Below are positions 11,199 through 24,339 of a DNA stretch of 64,000 nt, piece after piece. The stretch is from Clonostachys chloroleuca (taxonomy: Eukaryota > Ascomycota > Sordariomycetes > Hypocreales > Bionectriaceae): assembly GCA_037952775.1 (NCBI GenBank), contig JBANAY010000004.1, positions 6,882,001 through 6,946,000 of the forward strand, written 5' to 3'. Every line of letters starts with the position of its first letter. The first letter of the stretch is position 1. The position numbers and the translations under genes are program-made. The notes under the pieces are model-generated. The model was not told the DNA's origin and did no database searches. It saw only the letters and a list, made by a program, of their open reading frames with translations.

Positions 11199-12192
11199 TA
11201 TGGTCTGTGTGGTCTGGGGCCGACACGGCCGGGGAGGAACGTAAGGAAGGGGGGTGGTTGGATTTCGGATCGGTGGCTTGCTTGCGGTTGGACAAGTTCG
11301 TTTGCCATTAAGCAAACCACCTCTGTATCGTAGTGCTAACACCAACCAACCAACCAACATGTAGGTCGGCTTTTCAGTCTACGGCTTTTACCACATCTAG
11401 AACATTTCTCCACCAGCTGGCCGGCTAACAGTAGTTGAATATGCTTGACGAACCCAGTGGGTAGGTACGGCCTTGATAATGATAGTGGGCAATAATGCTA
11501 GCCTCTACGGCTTGTCTTCATAACCAGGGGTATGGATGTAGAGGTATGTGGTTTTCAAAGGGACCAGTAGCGGGTGAGCACACAGTTTCCCCTTTCTTAA
11601 ACGCAGGAAACTATTTTGCTACATTCAGTCATGATCAGTGTGCACATTCAACTCAGAGACGGTACACCACATCAAGATAGTCGCAAGTATAGCTTTTCCT
11701 GCCCCACCCAACAGCAGCATAAACAGCCACACTGACTGATTCTCCAACATCGTTAAACAAATCTAGGGTTTGCGGTAACGATATGGGATGCCCAAAAAAA
11801 ACACTATGTAACTGCAGGTGACCTTCCACTGCAGCGTAGATATACAGAGCGTTTTCTAAGCAGCCATTGTGGGAAAAAGGAAAGGAACTCGGAACCTGCT
11901 TTGGTCTGTTACAACCGCCTTGAAGATAAGCGCTTCCCTGATATGAATGCGCCATTATATTTTGCCATAGTTTTGCAGTTTTTCCTGGGTAGGCCTGTCT
12001 GCTTTCACACCCCGACTGAATCTCCTGCAGCCGTGTTGTAATATGACATGGTCGCCCCTGGCCAGCTGATGCTAGTACATCCGCACGGCGCTCAACGTAC
12101 TCGCTGAGAATATATCCACATCCCAAAAATCATAAGGTCTTAGTATGTAGCGAGCCTTTATCCTGGTCAAGGAGCGTTTGGCTCCGCTAAGA
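11199..12192. other. Intergenic with an unrecognised minus-strand open frame
   Basis: An open minus-strand stretch at 12126-11653 (about 157 codons) has protein-like composition (for example LPQTLDLFNDVGESVSVAVYAAVGWG). It has no ATG at its head and a stop just upstream, so it could be an exon or a relic. I cannot assign a family. A short AACC microsatellite lies near 11340-11360. Confidence 0.3.
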
Positions 12193-12913
12193 CTATTCGC
12201 TAGGCGGAGATTGGTGAACCGAAAAAGTGTGGTACTCTGGTAGGATTTGTTGGCTCGGCAAAGGTTGGTTGGATTGGTGCTTCGCCGGTAGATATTGCCT
12301 ATCTGTCAAAGGCTGCTGCTGGCTGAGAATTGGTTGTTGATAGCGTAGATGTGGTTGGCTTGGAGGCGATTTCGACGACGCAGGTGCTTTCATCATGTCA
12401 TTATTCGATGATTTGACCTGGCATTCCAGCAACTTAATGATGGCCTTGCGCGATAGAGGCACAAGTAAAGAAACAGGTTGGTTGGGATATAGCCTAGATA
12501 AAACTTGAAGGCATTCGTTCATGGTTTCTGAAATATTGTTATAGTCTCTACGATATGAAGGAGAAGGATGCTGTTAGAAACAGAGGATCGATATATAAAT
12601 AGAAAGCTAAGAAAAAAAAGAGGTAAAAAAAAGAAACAGTTGGCGAAAGGGGTCATGTCTCCTTACTCTTTTGTATAGTAAGACCTGAGGCGAGGCTGGT
12701 AATAGTAGCATATATCCTCTTCCTGGCGGGAGACGCATCTTCTGCATGGCGTCCCACCATCGCAACGGGTCTTTCTTTCCTGCACTGGCTACACGCCTTG
12801 GGTGCCCTATCGCGATGAATTCCATCGTTTTGCGTCCGGCATGGATTCAAGTGGTCCAGTCCAGGAATCGTCTCGGGCGGCTCGCTCCGGCCACGCTGCT
12901 GTAAAGGTACCAT
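12193..12913 (-). pseudogene. Zn2Cys6 regulator fragment with single-base frameshift
   Basis: From the ATG at 12913 the frame reads RAPKACSQCRK and then leaves frame within an A/G-rich run (12770-12780). One base away the cluster resumes as KTRCDGGTPCRRCV, with its last cysteine in EEDICYYYQ. Supplying one base would give the standard CX2C-X6-C-X5-C-X2-C arrangement, so this is a true zinc-cluster gene with a one-base loss. A good donor (GTAAGG, 12666) and acceptor (12548) would join it in phase to a second exon, 12547-12193. That exon encodes MNECLQVLSRLYPNQPVSLL and a Gln/Pro-rich tail, then stops. No middle homology region follows, so even repaired it would be a short protein of roughly 200 aa. 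It may be a relic of a second regulator of this region. Confidence 0.6.
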
Positions 12914-14254
12914 AGACGCTGTGTGTATCTCAAAGTTTGGATGTTTAAATATTCAAGGTTGCAAGTAACGGTCAAACAGGCTCAACAAGAGCATATACAA
13001 ACTCGCAGAGACAACGAACTTTTAGGTACTAAATTAACTTCTCACTCGTATAAGCTTACCTGCACTTTCATAACTAAAGGCCACCAGCGGTTAGAGCCTA
13101 ATCACCGTTTTCTTCTCTGCTACACCAGCTACCTGGTGTATTACCAAGTATAGGCAGGGGGAAATACTAATGGTTCCAGCCGTAATGTCACTATGCAGTC
13201 CACTTTTCACTAAGATTAACAGTAAAAGCTTGCACGAATCTCACCAATTGTGCGACGGAGCGGGGATTATAATGTGGTGCTCAGCATTTACAAACACGGT
13301 AAAAGGCCGAGGTCGATCAACAATCTGAGACACAGTCGGAAAGGGAGAGCAGGAAACCTTAGCTTAGACACACCCGCGCTCACTGGTATTTCATCCGTCT
13401 GCCATGAGTAAGTAGTTACATTGTTCTGCTTGACATAAGTATCCATGTACCCCAGCATACTCGAAGCGGGACTCGATTATGCAGCCGAAGAAGCGAAGGG
13501 CCAAACGCCAGTGATAAGTGCTGCACCGCATTCAGGAGCCAGCTCATGACGAAGGATGATTTCACGTACCCGTAGGGTAGCTAGGATATGTGGGTTCGGA
13601 CTTGGTGTTGTTCCAGATAACCTGGGATGTAGAAGGCTGGGTCGTTGGTAGTCACGGTCAAGGTGCGGTAGAAGCTTAGAAATTAGGTGCAAGTAATACC
13701 ACAGTAGACGCTATTATTATTAGTAGCTAGTGAGTGACCAAATCTATCAAGGCAAAGACTATAATGTTATACTGTTCTTATTATATGAGGAGTGCTTCCT
13801 AAAGGAGCGCTGTCACGGGATCGCTCTCGAGCTCCAGCCCCATGAATCTAGGGTAGGCCTCTTTAACCTTTTGCTCATGCGCCGAGGGCTGCATGTGCTC
13901 CTTGCGGCCTATGATCTTGTTGGTTAAACGTCATAACACAGCTTCCTTGATTTGTAGAGGCTGTTACAGAAAGAGCAGAACGCCGTACAGGGTTGATGAT
14001 TCTGAGCCGACGCTAGGTACTTTACTACCCACATAGACAAGCCGTAAGGCACTAAAGATAACAAATGATTTCTTTGTTAGGCAAGCAGAGAGGCATGCTG
14101 CTTTCCCTATAGACATCTAATGTAACCCTCTAGACCTAAAAACAGACTCAGTAGGGTGCTAGGACGGTTTGTTCGACCTATACCTCTGACTTGATAGTCT
14201 ATCAACACATTTCGTTCTGGCCCCGGATCTTTCTCAGACCACGACGCTATGCTC
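12914..14254. other. Intergenic, no gene seen
   Basis: About 1.3 kb between the zinc-cluster relic and the 3' end of the GH13 gene. Short frames (13692-13477 minus, 13730-13927 plus) have no recognisable motifs. No repeats of note. Confidence 0.45.
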
Positions 14255-17133
<2,879 letters not shown>

Positions 17134-18437
17134 CTACTCAAGGTTTATGATCCAACCATCACCTTCCACATCTCCATGGGGATCTTCTCCACCCCACAGG
17201 ATGACTCTCTTACCGTCACCACAATCGTCTACTCCAAAGAAGCTTCTCGCATCGGGATACGCCTTCCCTTCGAACTGTGTAGACGGTGGCTCTGTAGGAG
17301 TCGGTTCAATCTCAGCCCAGCTGAGCGATCCGGATTCTGTCTGAGGAAGCGCGTCCCGGATGGTATCTTTGATGCCTGATCCGCTCAGGGTCGCAGAAGG
17401 AACCTGTAGTGACAGAATGTCTTTGTGGGCACTTTCATGCTCGGATACCGCACCTCCTCTGTTGATGCCGAACAGCTGTAGTAGGTAGCATCGACCCATT
17501 ATGGTGTTGAAAGGCACGAGAACGGAGCCTGATCGACTTTGTCCGCCAGGAACGGACGAGGTAGCGGTCTGTAGCGTGGTCCATCCGACCTGGCTCGGGT
17601 CCAGGGACGATGTGTCGATTTGAAGGGCGTGGACAATGCGGTGCGATTCGCTCCCGATACTGTACAGAGTGCTTCCATGCCATGCTGCGCCGGAAACTTT
17701 GACCGGTAGGGAGGGGAAGCGCGTCCACTTAGCTTCAGCAAAGCTGTACACCCCCGTTTCTGCAACATCCTCGTCCAAACCAATGCCCTCTCCGCCGTGG
17801 AGGATAAGAAGATCATTGTTCTTGTCAAAAAAGATGCTGTGGCCATATCGAGGGAGTGGGCTCTCGTGTGGCTGATTGACTGATTGCGTCCTAGACCAAG
17901 TACCCAGCTCTGAGTTCCAGAGCCAAAAATCGTGGCCGTCGTTGGCTATGGGTCCCTCTTCGTCTCGGCCTCCATGGATGGCCACCTCATTTCCCCGGGC
18001 GCAGGCAGCATGTGAGAATCTTGGGGCCGGAACTGGTGCCACAGGGCTGACTCCTACAGGCTGATACAACTCATGACGAGTCTTGGGCGGCTCGTTGATG
18101 GGAAGCAGCACCTCGTGGACTTCGGTAGAGCATGGCTTGCCGCCCGATCCCTTGCCGCCAAAGATGAAGGCCGCCTCGTTGATAACAGTAAGAGTATGGT
18201 GCGACCGAGCAAGAGCGGGCCTAGAGTTTGACGTTAGTATATTGAGCGTTTGGCATGCAAAACAATGCGGTGGTGAAGGTATTACACTGATGTTTGGTTG
18301 GAGGGTTCGATCGCAATCTGGCTGAGCGAGGCCTTGGTGAGCTGCCCTGGGCGAGCGATTGATGCTGCTGCTGCTGCCTCGACGCCCGTTGCAACAAGCT
18401 GCTCGACTGCGATAGCTCCTGCTGCAATTTCTGCCAT
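17134..18437 (-). CDS. Kelch-repeat beta-propeller protein
   Basis: Two exons, 18437-18286 and 18220-17134, joined across a 65-nt intron (GTAATA..CTAG), give 412 aa. The start MAEIAAGAIAVEQ is the first ATG compatible with the splice. The continuous open frame upstream of exon 2 would need intron sequence translated and has no family resemblance. The N-terminus is alanine-rich (a run of five encoded by GCA codons). Kelch motifs follow: AFIFGGKG, AIHGGRDEEG, LLILHGGEG and, at the end, VILWGGEDPHGD. Each carries the double glycine that closes a propeller blade, spaced about 50-60 residues apart with conserved Trp downstream. Kelch propellers are protein-interaction scaffolds or, in some plants and fungi, enzymes. 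There is no signal peptide or partner domain to narrow the role. A role in the adjacent sugar locus is not evident. Confidence 0.8.
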
Positions 18438-18788
18438 TATGTTGCAGACCTTGCTCTCTTTTGAAGATGAATATGTTCGAAATAGTATGAAACAACTTGG
18501 GACACGCTTTGGTATTGACTGTCAATACGAAGGAAACAATGGTAACGTAGTGGTGACGCACTTGAAGCTGCACAGCGGCATGACGTCACATGTGATCAGC
18601 ACTGGAGCATCGATCTCCTCTACATCTACACATCACGATGAGTGTCCTCTCTACACTTGGATGGAGTACGATACTTACACGTTGTCAAATTAGACGAAAT
18701 AAATTGTTTGATATCATTTCTGTCAGCGCAAGATGATGGATAGCAAAGGTTTGTTTGTATGTGTATAACTATAATTCTTTCGTCGTTT
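18438..18788. other. Intergenic between Kelch and fucosidase genes
   Basis: About 350 bp serving as the Kelch promoter and the fucosidase 3' flank. No further feature seen. Confidence 0.4.
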
Positions 18789-21131
18789 TTATCCTTGATA
18801 AAGAATTTTGAAAACCCAACAATATCGGTCAGCATCAAGCACCTCGTCTGTCACATCAAGCCACAGCTTCCCATCATCCGTAATGCCCCATTCAATCTCA
18901 ATCTCTCCATCCAAGGTGACACTAAGAACGGAATCTCCCTCGACAATAGGCACCTTAGCGGAGACTTCCAGACGGCCGACCAGCGGTTCCTCGAGACTCA
19001 TGATATAAAAGGCATCATTTGATTGAGTGAACCGTAGGTTGCCCTCTTCTGATGCAATGTACCAATATGTCGTGTTGAATATGGCCTCACTATGGGCATG
19101 GACCCATGTGCCGGCCTCGCGGAGGTTGCCCACCATGCTTTGGTGTATCGAACCATCGGCTCGTGGACCAATGTTGAGCAGAAAGTTACCATTCTTGCTT
19201 ACCATGTCCACCAAGTTGTGCACCAAAGTAGTGGCATTCATATATTCGTCATCTGCCGTCGCTCGATTGAAGCCATAGCTATAAGGGTCCATTCCCTGGT
19301 TGCTCTCCCATTTCCTCCTCTGGGCCACGCTGAATGTCGCGTACTCTGGCGTGTCAAAGTCGGAAGCCCATGGACTGCCGCAGCGATCATTGATGGTAAC
19401 TTGGCGGCCCTGCTCCCGTGCCCAGTTGAACCAGCGGGCGGCGAATGGATCAGTGCCGTTTGATGCTCCGGCGTCGCACCACATAATGTCAGTCTCATAC
19501 TTGTACGCGAGAGCCTCCATCTGCGGAACCATCAAGTCTTCGATAAAATCATCTACTGGGATGCGGCCAGTGTACGGCTCCTCAAGGCCTGTGTATGGAT
19601 TTCGTGCTATGATGCCAGGGTGCGAGGTTGAGGTGACACGGTCAAATTGCGTGAACCCATACTTACCCCAGTCGGGGTTGAACCATTCCGGAAGGGAGAA
19701 GTAGCTTCCCCGTCGAAGGTGAGGTTGATGCGTCTTTGCAGCGTCGAACAACTCGCCAAGAAGATCTCGTTTCGGCCCGAAATTGAGAGAAGTGCGGTTG
19801 GTTGTTGACGCAGCGTCGAACAAGCTGAACCCATCATGGTGCTTCGTGGTGAGGACGAAATATTGTGCTCCCGCGTCGGCAATGAGATCGACCCATTCCT
19901 TTGGCTTATATTCGGACGCGGTGAAGTTGTCAAAAAAGTCATCATAGTTGAGGTCAGGGCCAAAGGTCTTCAGGCGGTAGGCATTGAATCCAGATCTGTC
20001 CGCTGCGGCATGCTCGTTGACGCGCGTAGAGTACCACCAGAACCACTCAGAGTAACTTTCGAACGGTGTAGAGTTTCCCCAACTCGGGACGGAGTAGGGC
20101 CCCCAGTGGATGAAGATGCCGAACTTGGCTCCGTCATACCACTGCGGCACTTCATGAGTAGTGAGACTCTTAGAGTCCGGAGTCCAATCATGGATTCCGA
20201 TATCCAGAGAAGATGTCGTGTGTTTTATTTGCTTGCAATCCGGGCAATTGATATGAACTTCCGTCGAGCCAGAATATGTGCCCTCCACGGCGACGTTGAC
20301 TCTTTTCTGATCCCCAGGGCAAAACCTCTTGACAATTGTTGGTTCAGCGGTTTTGACCCCCTTCGCCACAAGGTTTACCTTGAGATTTGACACACAGCGA
20401 TCGCCGGCATGGTTGATAACAACCTCTACGATCTGTCTCCCGGTAGCGTCCAGGTTTTGGGTGGGCCGGACAGTTTGTACCTGCACCCTAGAATCGCTCG
20501 CTTCCCACAAGGACAAGGCAAAGACATGCAAGCGGCCCGTGGTGGAGTTGGTCGTATGAGGAAGTTGGATGCCCGTCAGCTGCTTGCCAGTCTCAATGGG
20601 AGCATAGCGCTCGTAGATGTGGGAGGCGTTGTGGTTGGTGTCGTTGTGGGTGAAGAAATACGGGTAACTGATTTCTCCTCTGCGAATGGCAAGAAACCAC
20701 CAGAAGGCGTGGGCACGCACCTCTGCTGTGGACGTCGTGTTGTCTGCATAGTGAAATGTAAGATTTCCCGATACCGTTGTGGACCGCACATCGGACACGA
20801 GTAGCACGGATGCTGAAAAGTAATTCTCTGAAGGCGGGACCGAGATTGTTTGTCCAGTGCAGATCACGTTGTCAGAGGCATTGGCAACCGGGTTGTATCC
20901 GGGAAAGAGGTAGTTTACTCCGCTGGTCATAGATGTGAAAATGCCATCAGAGCCTATTGGCTCGGCTGGATAGGACTGTCCCAACGCATCCAGAGAAGCC
21001 TCTCCTGGGTGTGAACCGAATGCTTTATTGTTGAAGTAGGGCTCAAGAGAGACTGGGACACTTCCTCCTCTTGATGAGGCCAAGCCCAGACCGAAGAATG
21101 GGATGACTATGAGCGCAGAGGTAGTCTTCAT
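18789..21131 (-). CDS. Secreted GH29 alpha-L-fucosidase
   Basis: One intronless frame of 780 aa with a signal peptide (MKTTSALIVIPFFGLGLASS). The first 300 or so residues form an N-terminal beta-rich extension with many N-glycosylation sequons. The GH29 TIM barrel then begins at PQWYDGAKFGIFIHWGPYSV, with LTTKHHDGFSLFD shortly after, both hallmark GH29 blocks. The candidate nucleophile is D553 in MWCDAGAS. Late in the barrel, LLNIGPRADGSIH is also a family signature. The protein is longer than typical 450-600 aa GH29 enzymes because of the N-terminal extension. It releases terminal alpha-L-fucose from glycans or plant polysaccharides outside the cell. Regiospecificity and the acid/base residue cannot be settled by eye. 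Confidence 0.92.
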   Translation of the reverse strand: MKTTSALIVIPFFGLGLASSRGGSVPVSLEPYFNNKAFGSHPGEASLDALGQSYPAEPIGSDGIFTSMTSGVNYLFPGYNPVANASDNVICTGQTISVPPSENYFSASVLLVSDVRSTTVSGNLTFHYADNTTSTAEVRAHAFWWFLAIRRGEISYPYFFTHNDTNHNASHIYERYAPIETGKQLTGIQLPHTTNSTTGRLHVFALSLWEASDSRVQVQTVRPTQNLDATGRQIVEVVINHAGDRCVSNLKVNLVAKGVKTAEPTIVKRFCPGDQKRVNVAVEGTYSGSTEVHINCPDCKQIKHTTSSLDIGIHDWTPDSKSLTTHEVPQWYDGAKFGIFIHWGPYSVPSWGNSTPFESYSEWFWWYSTRVNEHAAADRSGFNAYRLKTFGPDLNYDDFFDNFTASEYKPKEWVDLIADAGAQYFVLTTKHHDGFSLFDAASTTNRTSLNFGPKRDLLGELFDAAKTHQPHLRRGSYFSLPEWFNPDWGKYGFTQFDRVTSTSHPGIIARNPYTGLEEPYTGRIPVDDFIEDLMVPQMEALAYKYETDIMWCDAGASNGTDPFAARWFNWAREQGRQVTINDRCGSPWASDFDTPEYATFSVAQRRKWESNQGMDPYSYGFNRATADDEYMNATTLVHNLVDMVSKNGNFLLNIGPRADGSIHQSMVGNLREAGTWVHAHSEAIFNTTYWYIASEEGNLRFTQSNDAFYIMSLEEPLVGRLEVSAKVPIVEGDSVLSVTLDGEIEIEWGITDDGKLWLDVTDEVLDADRYCWVFKILYQG

Positions 21132-21620
21132 ATTGTTAGGGTGGCGCCATAAATACTCTTATTGTGAAAGAAGACGGAAACTGAACAGAGAGGTACAGAG
21201 ACATTTTTAGGGTAAATTGATCCCAATACCAGAGCGAGTTATCGGTTATTTTCATGTGGCGAGTCCTATCACCCCGCCTTCTATCTCCGATCAATCTCCC
21301 TATTACCCGGCGGCTGGGAGGGGGATCAGCATATGATAGCAACTACCTCTACGTTTATGGCCTAGGGCCCTATTTTGGACCAACTCGGCTTTAGTAAGAG
21401 GAAGGTGTAGATAAGTCTTCAAGTATAGTTCTTTTTTTTGTGGACGTAGTGGAGTTTCAGGGATGATGGTGGGAAAAGTCGGAGGTTATGCCGCCGAAAT
21501 GATCCTACACCTCCGAAAGCAGTCCAACGTTTCACCACTTTGGGCGTCGAATGCAATTCATATCCTCGAGAATCTATATATTGCCTCATATTATACATAT
21601 GAGGCTGTGCTATGCAACTT
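21132..21620. other. Intergenic, fucosidase promoter
   Basis: About 490 bp between the fucosidase start and the 3' end of the CadD-like gene. No other feature seen. Confidence 0.4.
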
Positions 21621-22562
21621 TCAACAACTTTTAATATCAGAACTAGAAGCAGACTTTTTGGTGTCGCGAGAAAGGTCTTCCACGTTGACTGGTAAGACTT
21701 CGACAGGAGCAGGATCTATGCCGGTAGACGTGCGTGGCGCTGTGCCTGATCGGCTAAGGAGTTCCTCAGTAACTTCTCTGCCAAGAATAGAGGCAGATGG
21801 TGCAACAAAGTTGATATCCAGTCCCAAGGTGGGACTTTTTCTTTTCGCCACAGTATACCAGGCCATTCCACATGAAGCCGCCAGAATGACGAAAACTGTC
21901 GCGCCGGCCATGGTGCCTTGTCCTGGGTCTGTAGGGACAGACTTATCGATCTGTTCGATAGACCAAGGATAGCATTCCGACTTAATGATGATGAATATGC
22001 CGAGACCGGTGTAGAGGAGAGGGATGACATAGTGGACATATTTCTGGGCCAATGCCAGGATATGCTTCTGTCTCATGACCATGAATGACCCAAAACATAA
22101 TAGGCCGAGTAGAATGTAGTACACGACAATGTATACTGCGATTTCTGCTCGCTGAGCCTGTGAGAACAGTGGGATGTAGGTCCCAATGTTGTCACCTCCA
22201 TTCATAAGTGTGATCAAAGTAACTTTGAATATGCCCTTTGCCCCAGCAGCTGTAGACACTTCGGTTTCTTCCTCTGTTTGGGGTAGGAACAGACTCAAAA
22301 ACTTCCAGATGCCAAGAAGGATGGGCAACAGGCCAAGAAACCCTATAGGCTCGGAGGGCAACACGAGCGAAAGGCCGAAGCCGATCATGCTGATGCATAC
22401 GATGATGGTGAACCCGATGTACTGGCCAATGACAATTTTCCACGGGGTCAAAACTCTGCTTTTTGTCGCTTCGGCAAAGAAGGTGATTAAGACAAAGATG
22501 CCGTCGATGTTGGTAATGGCGAACGTGGCGCAAGCCTCGCCCAAAGTCGTGCTGAATTGCAT
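21621..22562 (-). CDS. CadD-family membrane protein (cadmium-resistance transporter type)
   Basis: Intronless, 313 aa. It opens with the family's first membrane segment and its acidic motif, ITNIDGIFVLITFFAEA. A second copy-like motif, LMNGGDNIGTYIPLF, sits near residue 115-130, as in the two-fold symmetric CadD/LysE-type carriers. About six hydrophobic segments are visible (for example IVIGQYIGFTIIVCISMIGFG and ATVFVILAASCGMAWYTVA), followed by a cytosolic tail of roughly 70 residues. Bacterial CadD proteins confer cadmium tolerance. In fungi the substrate is mostly untested, so metal export is a family-based guess. Several Asn-Gly-Asp type acidic residues inside the membrane fit a cation role. 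It has no obvious link to the neighbouring carbohydrate genes. Confidence 0.8.
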   Translation of the reverse strand: MQFSTTLGEACATFAITNIDGIFVLITFFAEATKSRVLTPWKIVIGQYIGFTIIVCISMIGFGLSLVLPSEPIGFLGLLPILLGIWKFLSLFLPQTEEETEVSTAAGAKGIFKVTLITLMNGGDNIGTYIPLFSQAQRAEIAVYIVVYYILLGLLCFGSFMVMRQKHILALAQKYVHYVIPLLYTGLGIFIIIKSECYPWSIEQIDKSVPTDPGQGTMAGATVFVILAASCGMAWYTVAKRKSPTLGLDINFVAPSASILGREVTEELLSRSGTAPRTSTGIDPAPVEVLPVNVEDLSRDTKKSASSSDIKSC

Positions 22563-24339
22563 AGCGGAGCAGAAGCGTGAGCGAGCTCCGGTTAGGGATC
22601 AGAATGTTGATGAGGGCTGCGAAGTGAAGTCTGTCTTCTTAATTAATTCAAGGCTTGCCATGGCCTCAGGGCGTTGATTCAACTCAAAGAAGCAGAGGCC
22701 TCCGAGTTAGAATTCTCAAGGCCTAAGAGAGGGCCGCGTCAGCGTGTCTTGGCCATGGGGCGAATTTTTTTTATTTTATTTTTTTGCCTACCTTAGGTTG
22801 AGCGTTTGCCTGACATGTTACTTCGAAGTCTTTCGACACTGATCAGCAGCTGTGATTAGAATCTCTTCTAAAAGATATGAAATGCTCGAGATAGAAGAGC
22901 TGGGAGAAGTTCCGTCGTAGAAAACAATAGGTGGTGAGGAGATCACTCGAAGCTAAGATTACGAGGACAACATTCGGATCGGATTAAAGAAATGAGGTTA
23001 GAGAGTTTGAGGCTTGGCGTAACGGCCGTGATAGATAAGATCAAATATGGACAAAATTAGGTGAGCCTGATAGTTGTGATTTTAACTCTCCCTGACTTCG
23101 TCCAGTTACAAATGTTTCTTGTCTAGAGTTATGTAGAACAGCCACTTTGCTTGGTCTTATGTTCAATAAACCTCAAACTAAGGTAGCTCCATGATTGGGA
23201 TCAGTCTTCTATTCGCACTATTGGAACAAGCCAGATTTATCTATGATAGGTAGAGATAGTGTTAGATTTGGTTGTAAAGCTTAAGATTCAATCTCAAACC
23301 ACACAATTGGCGGAATGCCCTTTTCTCTTATAGTCTAGACCCTGGCGGTAGAGTAGTAATACCTTGCCTTCTGTTGGCATGAGAATCTCATACTTTCTCA
23401 TTGCTATGCTAGTCAAGTAATATCCTAAGGTCTCTGCTGGACTAGAGAAAGTCTTTGAAGGTCTACATCCGAAGGAGCGGGCCAAGAATAGCGCCCGTCA
23501 CATGATAAGCCATTCTAGCGATTGGAATATAAAGCTATATAGCGTAGTGATTCGAGGTATCAAGACCGGCAGGACGAACGGAATCTATCTTGAATCGATC
23601 AATTTGCAACTCGGACGCAGCAATTCCAGCTTCGCCTTCGATACGCCCGTAGAACGCTGAGAATTTGTTCGAGTTGTGTGTTGCCCCGACGCTTCACTTG
23701 TAGACGAACAGAAATGGTTGCTATGCATTTGTGCCAAGATTGTCATATGCGCAAGTGGCGGAAAGAGGCCACCCTTTGTAATTCAGATCTTCCAAGCGCG
23801 TGGCACAGGGCGGATTCTTTGTGTCATTCTCAATATACGCCATCCTCCAGAAAGCCCGTTTCATTAAGGACAAAAGTGCTAATATGGGCAAAGAAGCAGC
23901 GAGGGGGTGGGAAAACATAACCCGACATTATTAGTTCACTTACAAAAGGTCTGATAGTTACGTTACATGATTGCCATTAGTGTCGTGGATGCTGGATCAA
24001 TGAGACCAGATAAATGCCTGATGACACCCGGCCATTTCCCAACATGGCAGAACCTACCGTATCCTGGCTTGCTTGGACGACTGGCTCTCCACTTCGTCCT
24101 GTGCTTCCTTCAGGGCGAAACACAGCGATCAGAAGATCGGCTGAGACTTTCCGGGGGATGATCCTCCCGCCGCCATCCAATTTCCCATGCATAACAGGAG
24201 ATGCATATATATGAGTTCATCAGCCAGTTGCTAATTTGTCTCGGAATCCTCGCTCTTCCGCTCTCTTCCCTTTGACGATTCAATCCTCGCTCATCTCTTT
24301 GTGAAAGAACGTAGGCATAATTCATTTTATTGCCAAACC
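22563..24339. other. Long intergenic region, no supportable gene
   Basis: About 1.8 kb upstream of two divergent genes (CadD-like to the left, secreted protein to the right). A T-rich run lies near 22766-22786. Open frames at 23485-23294 (minus) and 23676-23920 (plus) show no family resemblance. A TATA-like AT-rich stretch (CATATATATGAG) occurs at 24203-24214, about 130 bp before the next start codon. Confidence 0.4.

Noticed and set aside
18361..18378. GCT/GCA trinucleotide run as a microsatellite of interest
   Set aside because: It only encodes a short Ala run in the Kelch protein N-terminus and is too short to be notable.
17134..18573. Uninterrupted 479-codon model of the Kelch gene
   Set aside because: The first 120 residues would include intron sequence; the two-exon model starting at 18437 gives a family-like N-terminus and clean splice phase.
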